A DNA stretch of 64,000 bases from Sphingobacteriaceae bacterium (GTDB taxonomy: Bacteria; Bacteroidota; Bacteroidia; B-17B0; Aurantibacillaceae): NCBI GenBank assembly GCA_002319075.1, contig NVQB01000001.1, positions 4,650,001 to 4,714,000 on the forward strand. The letters run 5' to 3'. The notes beneath the pieces were generated by a model. That model worked only from the letters and a program-made list of their open reading frames with translations. It was not told the DNA's origin and searched no databases. Below, piece after piece: positions 47,529 to 56,351 of this stretch. Each line of letters begins with the position of its first letter. Position 1 is the first letter of the stretch. The position numbers and the translations under genes were made by a program.

Positions 47529-48938
47529 TTATTCCTTAAGGATTTTAAACACCTTATGTTTATTACCGTCTTGAACTTTTAAATAATATAATCCGGCTGG
47601 AAAATTACTCAAATCTATTTCCTTGTATTGTATACTATTATCAAAACTGCAAACGGTTTGACCTAGAGAGTTAATTAACTGCAAAGTGATCTTATTCGTT
47701 TCAAAACCTGAGAAATCTAATTTTAATTTGTCTTTTACAGGATTAGGGTAAATATTCATATTAGATTTATTTATACTCTCTCTTATACCAACTGTACTCA
47801 TATAAATACCAACATCTTGACTGCATTCGGTCACGGTATTTCCACCATTCCATTTTAAAAACCCCAATACTGAATCGTTGCCCATCTTTTTTATTGCTCC
47901 AAAAAGATAGACATCATTGTTGTATTCTATTAATCCATTAATTTCATTATCTGACGGAGGGCTAAATAAACACCATTTTTGGCCGTCAAATTTCGCAATG
48001 TTTGTATACAATGGTTCACTTGTTGGATTTCCTATACCCTCAATATAGTTGAAGACGCCCATTGCATAAATTTCTCCATTAATTTTTTTCACACTTTTAA
48101 TAGTTTCCCAACCACTATTAGATAAACCAGACCCAAATCCATACCAATTTTTGCCGTTATAAGCTGCCAGACCCCTACAATTTGTTCCGGCAATACTATT
48201 GAATCGTCCATAAACATATAACATAGAATCAATTACTGTCATTCCTGCAACATACTTCGCAACATCCCCCGATACCCCGACCCACGGCACCCACTTTGCA
48301 CCATCATAGTAAGATATATTCGCTGAAGAAGATTGTTCAGTTATTTGAGCTGCAATGTATGGAACGCCCTTAAATACTTTCATAGCAGTTACCAGATTGT
48401 CTTTCACGGGGTGACCGATATTATACCATTGATTACCATCATATTTTGATATACAATTGGATGCAATGCCACCTATTGTATCAAAACTTCCTGCTACATA
48501 TAATTCATTATTGTAAACATCAGAAAACCAAATATCCCCACGTGGCTTAAAGTTAACTGAATCCCAACTTATCCCATTCCATCTACCAATAAAGCGACAA
48601 AAGTACTTACCTGTTTTTTGAAAAGTTCCAAAAACGTAAAGTTTATTTTGAAATATTTGCATTGATCGCACGACAGTACCACCGTGATCTTGATCATCTA
48701 ATCCACTCTGCAAGGTGTCAAATACCATTCCATCGTAACGAATTATTGCATTTGTATTATGTTGGTTGACTCCTGAGAAGTCTCCTCCTAAGTATAGAAT
48801 ATTGTTAGTGGAATCCACGATTGAAGAAGCAAACCAGCTATAGCTGTTTGGGCCAACATTTGAAATAACATTATTCCAAACCTGCCCCTGCATAAAGCAG
48901 AGACAGGTTGAGAATGTGATGATGAAAAATACTCTCAT
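47529..48938 (-). CDS. T9SS cargo protein, beta-propeller-like
   Basis: 469 residues. Signal peptide about 1-19 (ending MQGQ). A series of about 40-residue blade-like repeats (YLGGDFSGVNQHNTNAIIRYDG, YVFGTFQKTGKYFCRFIGRWNG, YVAGSFDTIGGIASNCISKYDG, YVYGRFNSIAGTNCRGLAAYNG). The last about 75 residues are a type A T9SS sorting domain (NIYPNPVKDKLKLDF ... GLYYLKVQDGNKHKVFKILKE). It is exported across the outer membrane and probably attached to the surface. Its ATG overlaps the stop of the preceding gene by one base. Confidence 0.92.
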   Translation of the reverse strand: MRVFFIITFSTCLCFMQGQVWNNVISNVGPNSYSWFASSIVDSTNNILYLGGDFSGVNQHNTNAIIRYDGMVFDTLQSGLDDQDHGGTVVRSMQIFQNKLYVFGTFQKTGKYFCRFIGRWNGISWDSVNFKPRGDIWFSDVYNNELYVAGSFDTIGGIASNCISKYDGNQWYNIGHPVKDNLVTAMKVFKGVPYIAAQITEQSSSANISYYDGAKWVPWVGVSGDVAKYVAGMTVIDSMLYVYGRFNSIAGTNCRGLAAYNGKNWYGFGSGLSNSGWETIKSVKKINGEIYAMGVFNYIEGIGNPTSEPLYTNIAKFDGQKWCLFSPPSDNEINGLIEYNNDVYLFGAIKKMGNDSVLGFLKWNGGNTVTECSQDVGIYMSTVGIRESINKSNMNIYPNPVKDKLKLDFSGFETNKITLQLINSLGQTVCSFDNSIQYKEIDLSNFPAGLYYLKVQDGNKHKVFKILKE

Positions 48939-51900
48939 TAATTTTTTATCAATTTATAAACTGTTTGAGAATTATTATTAGTAATCTTAATTAAATATAC
49001 TCCATTTGTCCAAGACTCACAATTTATTGCGGTTTTATTATTATCAATTGTTTGATCCAACAATATTTGACCCATTAAATTATATACCTGAATTTTAGCA
49101 CTTGACAATAACTCGCCTTCTAACTCTACAATAAATTGGGTACTGGTTGGATTAGGATAAATACTTAAAAGTGCTTTATCAAAGTCAACATTTGATAAAC
49201 CTGTAACTTGATAATTTATCAAATCAAACCGACTGATATAACCATCATTCGACCCATTATAACTCTGATCAATTAATAAAGCATTTGAAGAGTTATATGC
49301 TATCGGAAAGTCATTACTCGTGGTGTTACCTACTACCCATAATTTGGAATTTTGACCAATATCGGAGCTAGCAATCCTATCATCGGACGAGCCGCCAAAA
49401 TAATGTGCGTGATACAAGGTTTTGCTCGGTGAATATACTGCAATATACCCATCTTCGGAGCCATTTATTGCATTGTCGTTATAAACGACATTAGTTGGTG
49501 TACTAACTGGATATTGTAAGGTATCGTTGTTTGTCCATCCACTTAAATATGTAACACCGTAGTCGTCAACTGACAAGCCTGTTACATTGTAAGTTTTATT
49601 CACACCTTTACCGTAAAAAGACGACCATAACTTAGTTAAACTCCCATCCATCATTCCTATAAACGCATTTCTTTTCACGCGATATTGGCTGTTGGTTGCA
49701 CCAGTTTTAGTATGAAAAGGAAATGCAGAGGATGAGTCGGATTCACCTGCAAAATAGATTTCATCATGGAGAGAATTATAAGCAAGGCGGGTAATTTTAT
49801 CTTGGCCCTTTCCACCAAAAAAAGACCTAAAGTCAGGTGTACCAGATGTTGAAAAGCGAATTAGAAGACCATCAACAGAACCTTTTCTAGTACTTTGATA
49901 AAACGTGTTAGTATTTCCAGTGGAATTGCCAATAGGTGTGCTAAGTGATTCTGTCCATCCCGCACCAATGAGTCGGCCACTATTATCAACAACCACATCA
50001 AGAGCCTCCTCATAAGCAGAACTTGTATTTGTTCCGTTAGCTGCACTGCCATAATAAGTCATCCAAGAGGTTTGCAGATTAGTATTTATTTTCCCAAAAA
50101 TAGCGTCTCTATTATAAACAACATTCCATGTACCCATCGAAGATTGCCAAGCATTGGTCATAATCATGTCCGGTGAATCTGCATAACCACCAAAATATAA
50201 AATGCCGTTTACATCTACACAAACGCTATTAATGCAATCCGATCTTGAACCTCCAACATAACGGCTCCAAGGGAGTTTGTTAGTTGGAGCAGCTGAGGGA
50301 ACGTATTTGAACAAGAACCCATCCGCCTTGAAACCTAGTCCCGGGTTCCCCGCATACCCATTCACTGTTTGGTTAGAAGCTCCTGTTAGGTAAGCGGTGT
50401 AAAAATCTGTTGAAAAAGTTTGACCTCCTACGAATACGTCTCCGGATGAGTTCAACGCTATTGAATTACCCACATCCGCACCGGTGCCACCGAGAAATGA
50501 GGCGTACTTTAAAGTGTCATTAGCAAGATATTTCACGAAAACCACGTCTTTATTGCCTTTATAAGGCTGTAGGGAATTTACGGCCGGAAAAGTAATTGCA
50601 TCGGCGTATCCTACAGCATGTCGGTCACCATTATTAGCAGCAGCTATATCGTTGAACCATTCATTCCCTGGCCCACCGTAGTAAGTTGAATATGCAAGGT
50701 TACCTATACTTCCATTAGGTGTGGAAGTAGGAAGGGTTCCTGATGAGACCTGAATTATTAATGGTAAGGTGGGAGTATAAACAGGTGGTATAATTTTATA
50801 GGTATTGCCCCCAAGACTAGACCAAGAGGCACTTCCGGCGATAGACACTACCTGCCCTAGATTGTCAACGGTATATGCAATTGGTTTCTTGAGCTGTATG
50901 TCATCTAGAACGCCTTGAATTTTCAAGTTGCCAGTTGTTCCGTCTAGTGAAGTCGATGAAGAGCCGTCAACTTGTAAATGCACGTTATCAAGCAAGGCAC
51001 CGGGTTTAACCACTAGATAATATTTTATCCCACTTGGTCCACTAAAGTAATGTAAGTCAATATATGGATAAAAGTTCGGCACAAATACTCTTTGATTCCC
51101 TTTAATATCGGTTATTTCCGGTTTGCTAGCGTAGCCTAGGAAATAGTTATATTCATATCCTGAAGGCACAAAGTCGTGATGATTTGCAAATGAATTTGAA
51201 TGAAGAAATTTGCATTTAATTTTTTCGACCGTGTCTGTTGCAGTTCCGCCTGTATCGGGTCTGTTAATATCTGTTTTTCGATAGACAATATCAAAAGCAT
51301 CTTTCTCAATAAATATTTCCGGGTTAGCGTTTGCTGTATAATAAAGCACTTCGTTAGCTCGGCTTGAGTTGGTTTTAAGTAGTTGACCTTGGTTTTTAAT
51401 ATATAAATGATTCGGATTTACTGGATCATTATTAAAATCAGGCGGCCAATAAACAGGAGTTTGATTTAACTTAATAGTTGTGTAGTCAAACTGAGCACTA
51501 GAATTTCTGGACATAGCCCCAACGTAAACTACTCCAACGCCGTTAACAGCTATAGCTGTTCCAGCATCATTATCGGTATCAATTCCGTCAATGTTCTGAC
51601 GCCAAGAGGTATTGCCGCTCGGAGTTATCTGATAAACATAGATATCTTTCGTACTCATCAGTTTTTCCCCTGCAACATACCAATGATGTGCAATGGTATC
51701 ATTAGCAATTGTAGGATCTGTAACAAGTATTCCTAACCCTGTACTTTCTATGTTCACGGCATACTGAAACCCAAAGCTCGAATATAAAACTGTATGATAT
51801 TCATAGGATGCACCGTTTAACACAGTTCCTACAACACCAATATTTCCCATAGAGTCCCTAACCAAAGCAGTGGCCCGGTTAGCCGTATTATTGTAGTCGT

Positions 51901-52804
51901 AGGAATTTTGCCATAAAATTGTTCCACTAGCTCCGCTGTATTTAATAACAGAATAATCGAGTCCAGTAGTAGCATTAGTTTTTTCGCCACAAATGATCAC
52001 GTCCGTCCCATGCATCATTATTGCATTACTTCTGTCAGTGGCGTTAGCAGAACCATTTGTGACTATCGGTGAAGACCAATATGATGTTCCACTTCCTGTG
52101 TTTAACGCATGAGTTACTATATTCCATCCTGTGCTAGAATTAAATGTATTACCTGTTATGTAAAGATAGGAACCATTAGGGGACAATGCCAATGCTACGC
52201 CGTAATCATCGAAACCACTCCCTGTGTAGGCGGTCGACCACGTTGTTACTCCTGTAGAGCCATTCAGCTTTAGAGTAACTATGTCATAATTTCCACTTGA
52301 ATTTTTGCTTTTTCCAGTTACGTAAACATTTCCATTAGCGTCTACAGCTAAATCGCTTGCTTCGTCATCTCCATTAACGCCGCGATCATAAGTTTTCACC
52401 CATTGTTGAGTTCCTGACGAATTCAATTTCACGATTATATAATTTTTTGCAGTTGTACCGCTTGTCGCTGTTGTCACTCCTGCAACATAAACATTTCCGG
52501 CAGAGCTAACTTTTATTGAATTACCGACATCGAAAGAACCCCCATTGTACGTGTAAACAAATTGTTGTACACCCGTAGAATCGTATTTAATTGCCACTAG
52601 ATCAGCTCCGCTTGTAAAGCCAGAATAGCCTGTTGTATAAACGTTACTATTCGCGTCAATTGAACTTGGCGCACTGCTGACGGTGTCTCGCTGACTATAA
52701 TAATTAATCCAATCTATGTTTGGAACAACATAAGGTGTCGGAAATTGAGCTTTCGCGGTTATAACCACTATGGTTAACACGCAGAATAATATTTTTTTAA
52801 TCAT
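48938..52804 (-). CDS. Large SBBP/DUF7948-type T9SS cargo protein
   Basis: 1288 residues. Signal peptide about 1-19. Two blocks of repeated beta-propeller-like units flank a middle domain. The N-terminal block has IDANSNVYTTGYSGF, VSSAGNVYVAGVTTA, VDANGNVYVTGKSKN and LSPNGSYLYITGNTF. The middle has a DUF7948-like part (PNHLYIKNQGQLLKTNSSRANEVLYYTANANPEIFIEKDAF). The second block has LNSSGDVFVGGQTF, VDVNGILYFGGYAD and VDDYGVTYLSGWTN. It ends in a type A sorting domain (LSIYPNPTSTQFIVEL ... GVYLIKITNNNSQTVYKLIKN). Likely a surface or secreted adhesin-type protein. A row of palindromes precedes it. Confidence 0.92.
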   Translation of the reverse strand: MIKKILFCVLTIVVITAKAQFPTPYVVPNIDWINYYSQRDTVSSAPSSIDANSNVYTTGYSGFTSGADLVAIKYDSTGVQQFVYTYNGGSFDVGNSIKVSSAGNVYVAGVTTATSGTTAKNYIIVKLNSSGTQQWVKTYDRGVNGDDEASDLAVDANGNVYVTGKSKNSSGNYDIVTLKLNGSTGVTTWSTAYTGSGFDDYGVALALSPNGSYLYITGNTFNSSTGWNIVTHALNTGSGTSYWSSPIVTNGSANATDRSNAIMMHGTDVIICGEKTNATTGLDYSVIKYSGASGTILWQNSYDYNNTANRATALVRDSMGNIGVVGTVLNGASYEYHTVLYSSFGFQYAVNIESTGLGILVTDPTIANDTIAHHWYVAGEKLMSTKDIYVYQITPSGNTSWRQNIDGIDTDNDAGTAIAVNGVGVVYVGAMSRNSSAQFDYTTIKLNQTPVYWPPDFNNDPVNPNHLYIKNQGQLLKTNSSRANEVLYYTANANPEIFIEKDAFDIVYRKTDINRPDTGGTATDTVEKIKCKFLHSNSFANHHDFVPSGYEYNYFLGYASKPEITDIKGNQRVFVPNFYPYIDLHYFSGPSGIKYYLVVKPGALLDNVHLQVDGSSSTSLDGTTGNLKIQGVLDDIQLKKPIAYTVDNLGQVVSIAGSASWSSLGGNTYKIIPPVYTPTLPLIIQVSSGTLPTSTPNGSIGNLAYSTYYGGPGNEWFNDIAAANNGDRHAVGYADAITFPAVNSLQPYKGNKDVVFVKYLANDTLKYASFLGGTGADVGNSIALNSSGDVFVGGQTFSTDFYTAYLTGASNQTVNGYAGNPGLGFKADGFLFKYVPSAAPTNKLPWSRYVGGSRSDCINSVCVDVNGILYFGGYADSPDMIMTNAWQSSMGTWNVVYNRDAIFGKINTNLQTSWMTYYGSAANGTNTSSAYEEALDVVVDNSGRLIGAGWTESLSTPIGNSTGNTNTFYQSTRKGSVDGLLIRFSTSGTPDFRSFFGGKGQDKITRLAYNSLHDEIYFAGESDSSSAFPFHTKTGATNSQYRVKRNAFIGMMDGSLTKLWSSFYGKGVNKTYNVTGLSVDDYGVTYLSGWTNNDTLQYPVSTPTNVVYNDNAINGSEDGYIAVYSPSKTLYHAHYFGGSSDDRIASSDIGQNSKLWVVGNTTSNDFPIAYNSSNALLIDQSYNGSNDGYISRFDLINYQVTGLSNVDFDKALLSIYPNPTSTQFIVELEGELLSSAKIQVYNLMGQILLDQTIDNNKTAINCESWTNGVYLIKITNNNSQTVYKLIKN

Positions 52805-52984
52805 TTTAATGTTAGGTTTTTGAATGAATAATTAGTTAAGAATACAGTTCCGGTTTAATTTTGTAACCTCCTTTTTTAAAAATTATAAGATTGAATATAA
52901 ATTGTGTTAGTTTTCTGTCAGAAATAATGGGACAATTGACATAAAAACTTATTTAGCAATTATAAAGAGAAGTATAATATCTTG

Positions 52985-53082
52985 TATACGTAGAATTACG
53001 TGACTTTTGGATTTAACATTCACGTAATTTTACGTGATTTCTTTGCGGAAATACGCAAAAAAAATTTCGTATTAATACGAAA
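52985..53082 (-). promoter_or_regulatory. Row of 18-bp palindromes upstream of the T9SS cargo operon
   Basis: Three palindromes: TCACGTAATTTTACGTGA (53020-53037), TTTGCG-N6-CGCAAA (53042-53059) and TTTCGTATTAATACGAAA (53065-53082), centres 22 and 23 bp apart. A half-conserved fourth, CGTAGAATTACG, lies at 52989-53000. A CGTA-N4-TACG core appears in three of the four. They sit 180-280 bp from the cargo start and directly after a NarL-type regulator gene. Confidence 0.6.
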
Positions 53083-53104
53083 AGAAGACTTTTTGCAAAT
53101 TAAG

Positions 53105-53764
53105 TTATGCGATTAAATTGTGCTCTAACGCATACGTGATAAGGGCGGCGAGATTTTTAGATCCTGTTTTATGCAAAAGATTATATCTAATACCTTCAAC
53201 AGTTCTTTCACTGATATATAAAAGACCTGCAATTTCTTTATTTGTTTTATTCTGCCTAAGTAATTCTAAAACTTTTAATTCGCGAGTCGATAATTTGATT
53301 TTAGATTTCGCAGGATATTCGGAGTTTAAAATGTTTCTAATCTCGTTAGCTAAAATTTCTGATAAATATTTGTCGTAATAATGACCAAATTCATAAACTG
53401 CTTCTATCGCTTCAATAAGCTTTTTTATTCCGCATTCTTTTGGCAAAAATGATTTCGCGCCTATTTTAATAAATTCGATTATAAGATTTGCTGAGTAATG
53501 CTGACTTAATATAATCACTTTAATTTTAGGATATTGATTTACGATTTGTAGTAAAGCTTCCTTACCACTCATGAAAGGCATATCAATATCAAGAATTATA
53601 ATGTCCGGGATATTATTTGCGATTTTAAGTTTTTTCAAGAGGTCTAAGCCATTATTTGCGTCGAGAGAAACCGTAATATTTTCAGTCCTTTTTAACAGAG
53701 CAACAAGACCTTCCCGAGTTATAAGATGGTTATCGGCTAAACCCACTCTTATTTTTTTTCTCAT
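53105..53764 (-). CDS. NarL/LuxR-type response regulator
   Basis: 219 residues from the ATG at 53764; a TTG at 53791 would add nine residues. Receiver with D59 (DIIILDIDMPFMSG), then an HTH domain with LSTRELKVLELLRQNKTNKEIAGLLYISERTVEGIRYNLLHKTG. The first Asp pair is D11 plus the neighbouring N (ADNHLI), so the metal pocket is slightly unusual. No kinase is adjacent. It could control the T9SS cargo operon downstream through the palindrome row. Confidence 0.92.
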   Translation of the reverse strand: MRKKIRVGLADNHLITREGLVALLKRTENITVSLDANNGLDLLKKLKIANNIPDIIILDIDMPFMSGKEALLQIVNQYPKIKVIILSQHYSANLIIEFIKIGAKSFLPKECGIKKLIEAIEAVYEFGHYYDKYLSEILANEIRNILNSEYPAKSKIKLSTRELKVLELLRQNKTNKEIAGLLYISERTVEGIRYNLLHKTGSKNLAALITYALEHNLIA

Positions 53765-53860
53765 TATAATAGTTTCAGTATCAATTAGCAATATTTAGTT
53801 AATAGCTCTTAATCCTAGCATGATTTTCATATTAGAAAAGAAGGAATGTTATTTATTCCA

Positions 53861-54436
53861 CTATATAACACATTCGTTTATATCAAGCTTTATTTTTTTA
53901 TTCAAGATTTTTTTTCTTAAATAAGACCCGGCATTATTAGTTTCTTTTGATAATTCCGCCTTAATGGAATCCTTAAATTTCAGAACATTTAGAAAAACCT
54001 TTTCGTTGCAATAACCAAAATCATTAGCGTATTTCCATTGAATCTGTTGAATTGTCTTACACGAAAACGATTTTAATTTACCTTTGAAATCTTCGTCAAT
54101 CTTAAGCTTATATATTGGTGTGTTGAAAAAATCATCCCAACCATGATCAAGTGCTTTTTTAATTAAGCTAATTTGAAAAATTTTAACAATCATTTTTTTG
54201 TAATTTTCATAGTTGTCATGTAGCCATTTTACAAGGGTATCTATAAGATGCTGTGTAATCAAATCCCTCTCATAGAACATTTCTAATGCCTTACTATTAA
54301 TTAAAAAATTATTGTCCCGGTAAATTTCAATAGCGATAACTTCTTTTTTGTTCATTGTATTTGTGTAGGTTTTCCATTCAGACCAAAAGTCTTCATAACG
54401 TCCGTACCAAACTTTTAATTGTTCTAATTGCAACAT
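53861..54436 (-). CDS. Hypothetical protein
   Basis: 191 residues, helical and charged, no signal peptide, membrane segment or recognised domain. The first third contains YGRYEDFWSEWKTYTNTMNKKEVI and the last KKILNKKIKLDINECVI. It is transcribed away from the 54581 regulator and into the other one, and may belong to the signalling locus by position only. Confidence 0.55.
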   Translation of the reverse strand: MLQLEQLKVWYGRYEDFWSEWKTYTNTMNKKEVIAIEIYRDNNFLINSKALEMFYERDLITQHLIDTLVKWLHDNYENYKKMIVKIFQISLIKKALDHGWDDFFNTPIYKLKIDEDFKGKLKSFSCKTIQQIQWKYANDFGYCNEKVFLNVLKFKDSIKAELSKETNNAGSYLRKKILNKKIKLDINECVI

Positions 54437-54490
54437 AATTATGGGGTTTTGTTTCGAGGTAAAATTATTGAAGAAAAAAGTATTTTACAC

Positions 54491-54512
54491 CTAGCCGCGT
54501 GGCTAGTTTTTT
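54491..54512 (+). terminator. Attenuator-like hairpin before the response regulator gene
   Basis: CTAGCC, GCGT loop, GGCTAG, then TTTTTT (54507-54512). It reads rightward, 69 bp before the 54581 start, where no rightward gene ends, so it may act in the leader of the regulator transcript. A related hairpin follows that gene. Confidence 0.6.
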
Positions 54513-54580
54513 CAATGATGAATTTTCTCTAATTTCGTTTAAACCCCAGATTTTGAATAAAGGTTTAAATCGCCAGATTT

Positions 54581-55270
54581 ATGAAAAAAATAAAAATGAT
54601 GGTTGCAGAAGACCATAAACTTGTTAGAGAACTACTTTTCAAAGAGATTCCATTGTATTCTGATCGAGTTGAAATGGTTGGCGCGGCCAAAAATGGAATC
54701 GAATTGCTTCAATTGTTAAAGGAACATATACCGGATATAATACTTCTTGATATTTACATGCCTGAAATGGATGGCTGGAAAGTACTTAAGGTTCTTCAAA
54801 CTGATTATCCAAATATTAAGACAATAATGTTAAGCAGTGAATTCGATACCCTTACAGTTAAAGAAGCGATTTTGAAAGGAGCTCGCGCTTATATTGACAA
54901 GTTAGATGGGACAATGGAGGAGATAGTAGCAGCGATTGATAGCGTTTCTGAGGATGGATTTTACTTCAATGATTTGATTGCACAGGAAATAATAATTAAG
55001 CTCAGAAGTGGAAAGGACATTTCATCATTAGAAGGCGAGTCGTTTTCAGATAGAGAAGTAGAAATAATGAGGATGATTTGTGACGGAATGCAAGTTAAAG
55101 AGATTGCACATAGTATGAATATTAGTGCAGGCACGGTTAAATATCATAAAGCAAATGTATTTCGAAAAACTGAAAGTAAAACAAACATGGATTTACTAAA
55201 GTATGCGATAAGAAAGGGCATATTTAATAACAATATTCAGCAGCCAAAACCGCGCAAAAAACGAGATTAA
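54581..55270 (+). CDS. NarL/LuxR-type response regulator
   Basis: 229 residues. Receiver with E10/D11 and D57 (DIILLDIYMPEMDGW), then HTH with FSDREVEIMRMICDGMQVKEIAHSMNISAGTVKYHKANVFRKT. A short basic tail (QQPKPRKKRD) ends the protein. It stands between two hairpins sharing CTAGC/GCTAG arms and precedes the coupled signalling operon. Confidence 0.93.
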   Translation: MKKIKMMVAEDHKLVRELLFKEIPLYSDRVEMVGAAKNGIELLQLLKEHIPDIILLDIYMPEMDGWKVLKVLQTDYPNIKTIMLSSEFDTLTVKEAILKGARAYIDKLDGTMEEIVAAIDSVSEDGFYFNDLIAQEIIIKLRSGKDISSLEGESFSDREVEIMRMICDGMQVKEIAHSMNISAGTVKYHKANVFRKTESKTNMDLLKYAIRKGIFNNNIQQPKPRKKRD

Positions 55271-55277
55271 TAATCCC

Positions 55278-55300
55278 CTAGCTACAGGGCTAGTTTTTTT
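55278..55300 (+). terminator. Short terminator-like hairpin after the regulator gene
   Basis: CTAGC (55278-55282), 6-nt loop, GCTAG (55289-55293), T-run 55294-55300. The arms resemble those of the hairpin at 54491. Confidence 0.6.
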
Positions 55301-55334
55301 ATGGTTCATTATAAGCATTTTACTTTGCAACAGT

Positions 55335-55379
55335 GTCAATTTGAAAAAAAATTGACTTATAACGTATATATTTAAGTCA
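55335..55379 (+). promoter_or_regulatory. Two overlapping inverted repeats upstream of the signalling operon
   Basis: GTCAATTT-N6-AAATTGAC (55335-55356) and TGACTTA-N13-TAAGTCA (55353-55379) share their central TGAC. They end 22 bp before the small-protein start. An approximate -7 box (TATATTTA) lies inside the second one. Confidence 0.55.
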
Positions 55380-55401
55380 TTAATCCTCAAAGATAAATTA
55401 C

Positions 55402-55701
55402 ATGTTTACAGACTTCGACCAAACAATCACACTCGCACAAGCAGTAGCATTAACCCAAGCTTTCCGAGCAGCAAACCCTCCAACAGCGGTAAAGGCTGAA
55501 GTATCAGGAAAAACCATAATCGAGCAAATCCTTGCGCAAACCGGTTGCAAGGGGATTCGGGTCTATAAGGGTTTAGACGCAACCGGAGTACCTTCTAACG
55601 TATTGGTAGGAATTGATGCAAATGGCAACGACATGGTTGATGGTGTATTGGGAAATAGGTCAGTTAAAGACCTGGGTTCACCAAACGTTTTGAATTCTTG
55701 A
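55402..55701 (+). CDS. Small conserved protein, first gene of the signalling operon
   Basis: 99 residues, soluble, no signal peptide. N-terminal amphipathic helices (FDQTITLAQAVALTQAFRA), then KTIIEQILAQTGCKGIRVYKGLDATG and NVLVGIDANGNDMVDGVL, the shape of a small one-domain protein with a central Cys49. Proteins of this general pattern are found in many Bacteroidota genomes without known role. Its stop overlaps the start of the 7-TM gene (TGATG), so expression is coupled. The operon context suggests a signalling or structural partner. Confidence 0.7.
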   Translation: MFTDFDQTITLAQAVALTQAFRAANPPTAVKAEVSGKTIIEQILAQTGCKGIRVYKGLDATGVPSNVLVGIDANGNDMVDGVLGNRSVKDLGSPNVLNS

Positions 55702-56351
55702 TGCTTTCAAAAGATTTTTATAATTCACTTACTTACATTTCCATTATAAGTGTAATTATTCCAATTGCAGCCTGTTTTTACATGCGAAAAGCCCTTAGCA
55801 TAACACTAAGGGCTTTATTCGTTTACCTGTGTATCTGTCTTCTTTCGGACATTTTAAGTTATTTTTATTCGGAGTATGACGAAATTCAAAATCTATTTCG
55901 AAATGGTTTTACAGTGATAGAATGCGTTATTATATCACTTATTTACTATATAGAATTTAAAGATCAAAAAATAGAAACTTTCGTGATTGCTTCTTTATTG
56001 CTATTCATAGGACTTTCGTTGTGGCAGTTTCTGTATTTAAATTTATCTACAAAAATCGAGACAATTGCTAGCACTTTTGAGGCGGTTATTTTGAGTATTT
56101 TTTCTATAATTTACCTTTTAAAATTTCTATTTACTTCGGATGTAAATAGTATAAACTATCAATATTTCTTTTGGATTGCTTTCGCTAACCTTTTATATTT
56201 TGGAACGGCTTTTATTTTTTTTATGTTTAGAAATTTTATTAAAAATGCGCCGGACGAAAGCTCTGATTTTATTTGGGGGATTCACGATGGTATTAATGTT
56301 ATTTGTAATACTTTATTTACCATTGCGATATGCAAGACACAAAGGAAATAA
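55701..56351 (+). CDS. Seven-transmembrane protein, candidate sensor
   Basis: 216 residues from the ATG at 55701 with seven predicted membrane helices (examples SIISVIIPIAACFYM, FVYLCICLLSDILSYFY, TFEAVILSIFSIIYLL, FFWIAFANLLYFGTAFIFFMF). No soluble domain, no known family. Its end overlaps the histidine kinase gene by 22 bp. Since that kinase has only one membrane helix and no sensor domain, this protein is the probable receptor. Confidence 0.75.
   Translation: MLSKDFYNSLTYISIISVIIPIAACFYMRKALSITLRALFVYLCICLLSDILSYFYSEYDEIQNLFRNGFTVIECVIISLIYYIEFKDQKIETFVIASLLLFIGLSLWQFLYLNLSTKIETIASTFEAVILSIFSIIYLLKFLFTSDVNSINYQYFFWIAFANLLYFGTAFIFFMFRNFIKNAPDESSDFIWGIHDGINVICNTLFTIAICKTQRK

Noticed and set aside
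53118-53378. Plus-strand 86-codon frame
   Set aside because: Antisense of the response regulator at 53105.
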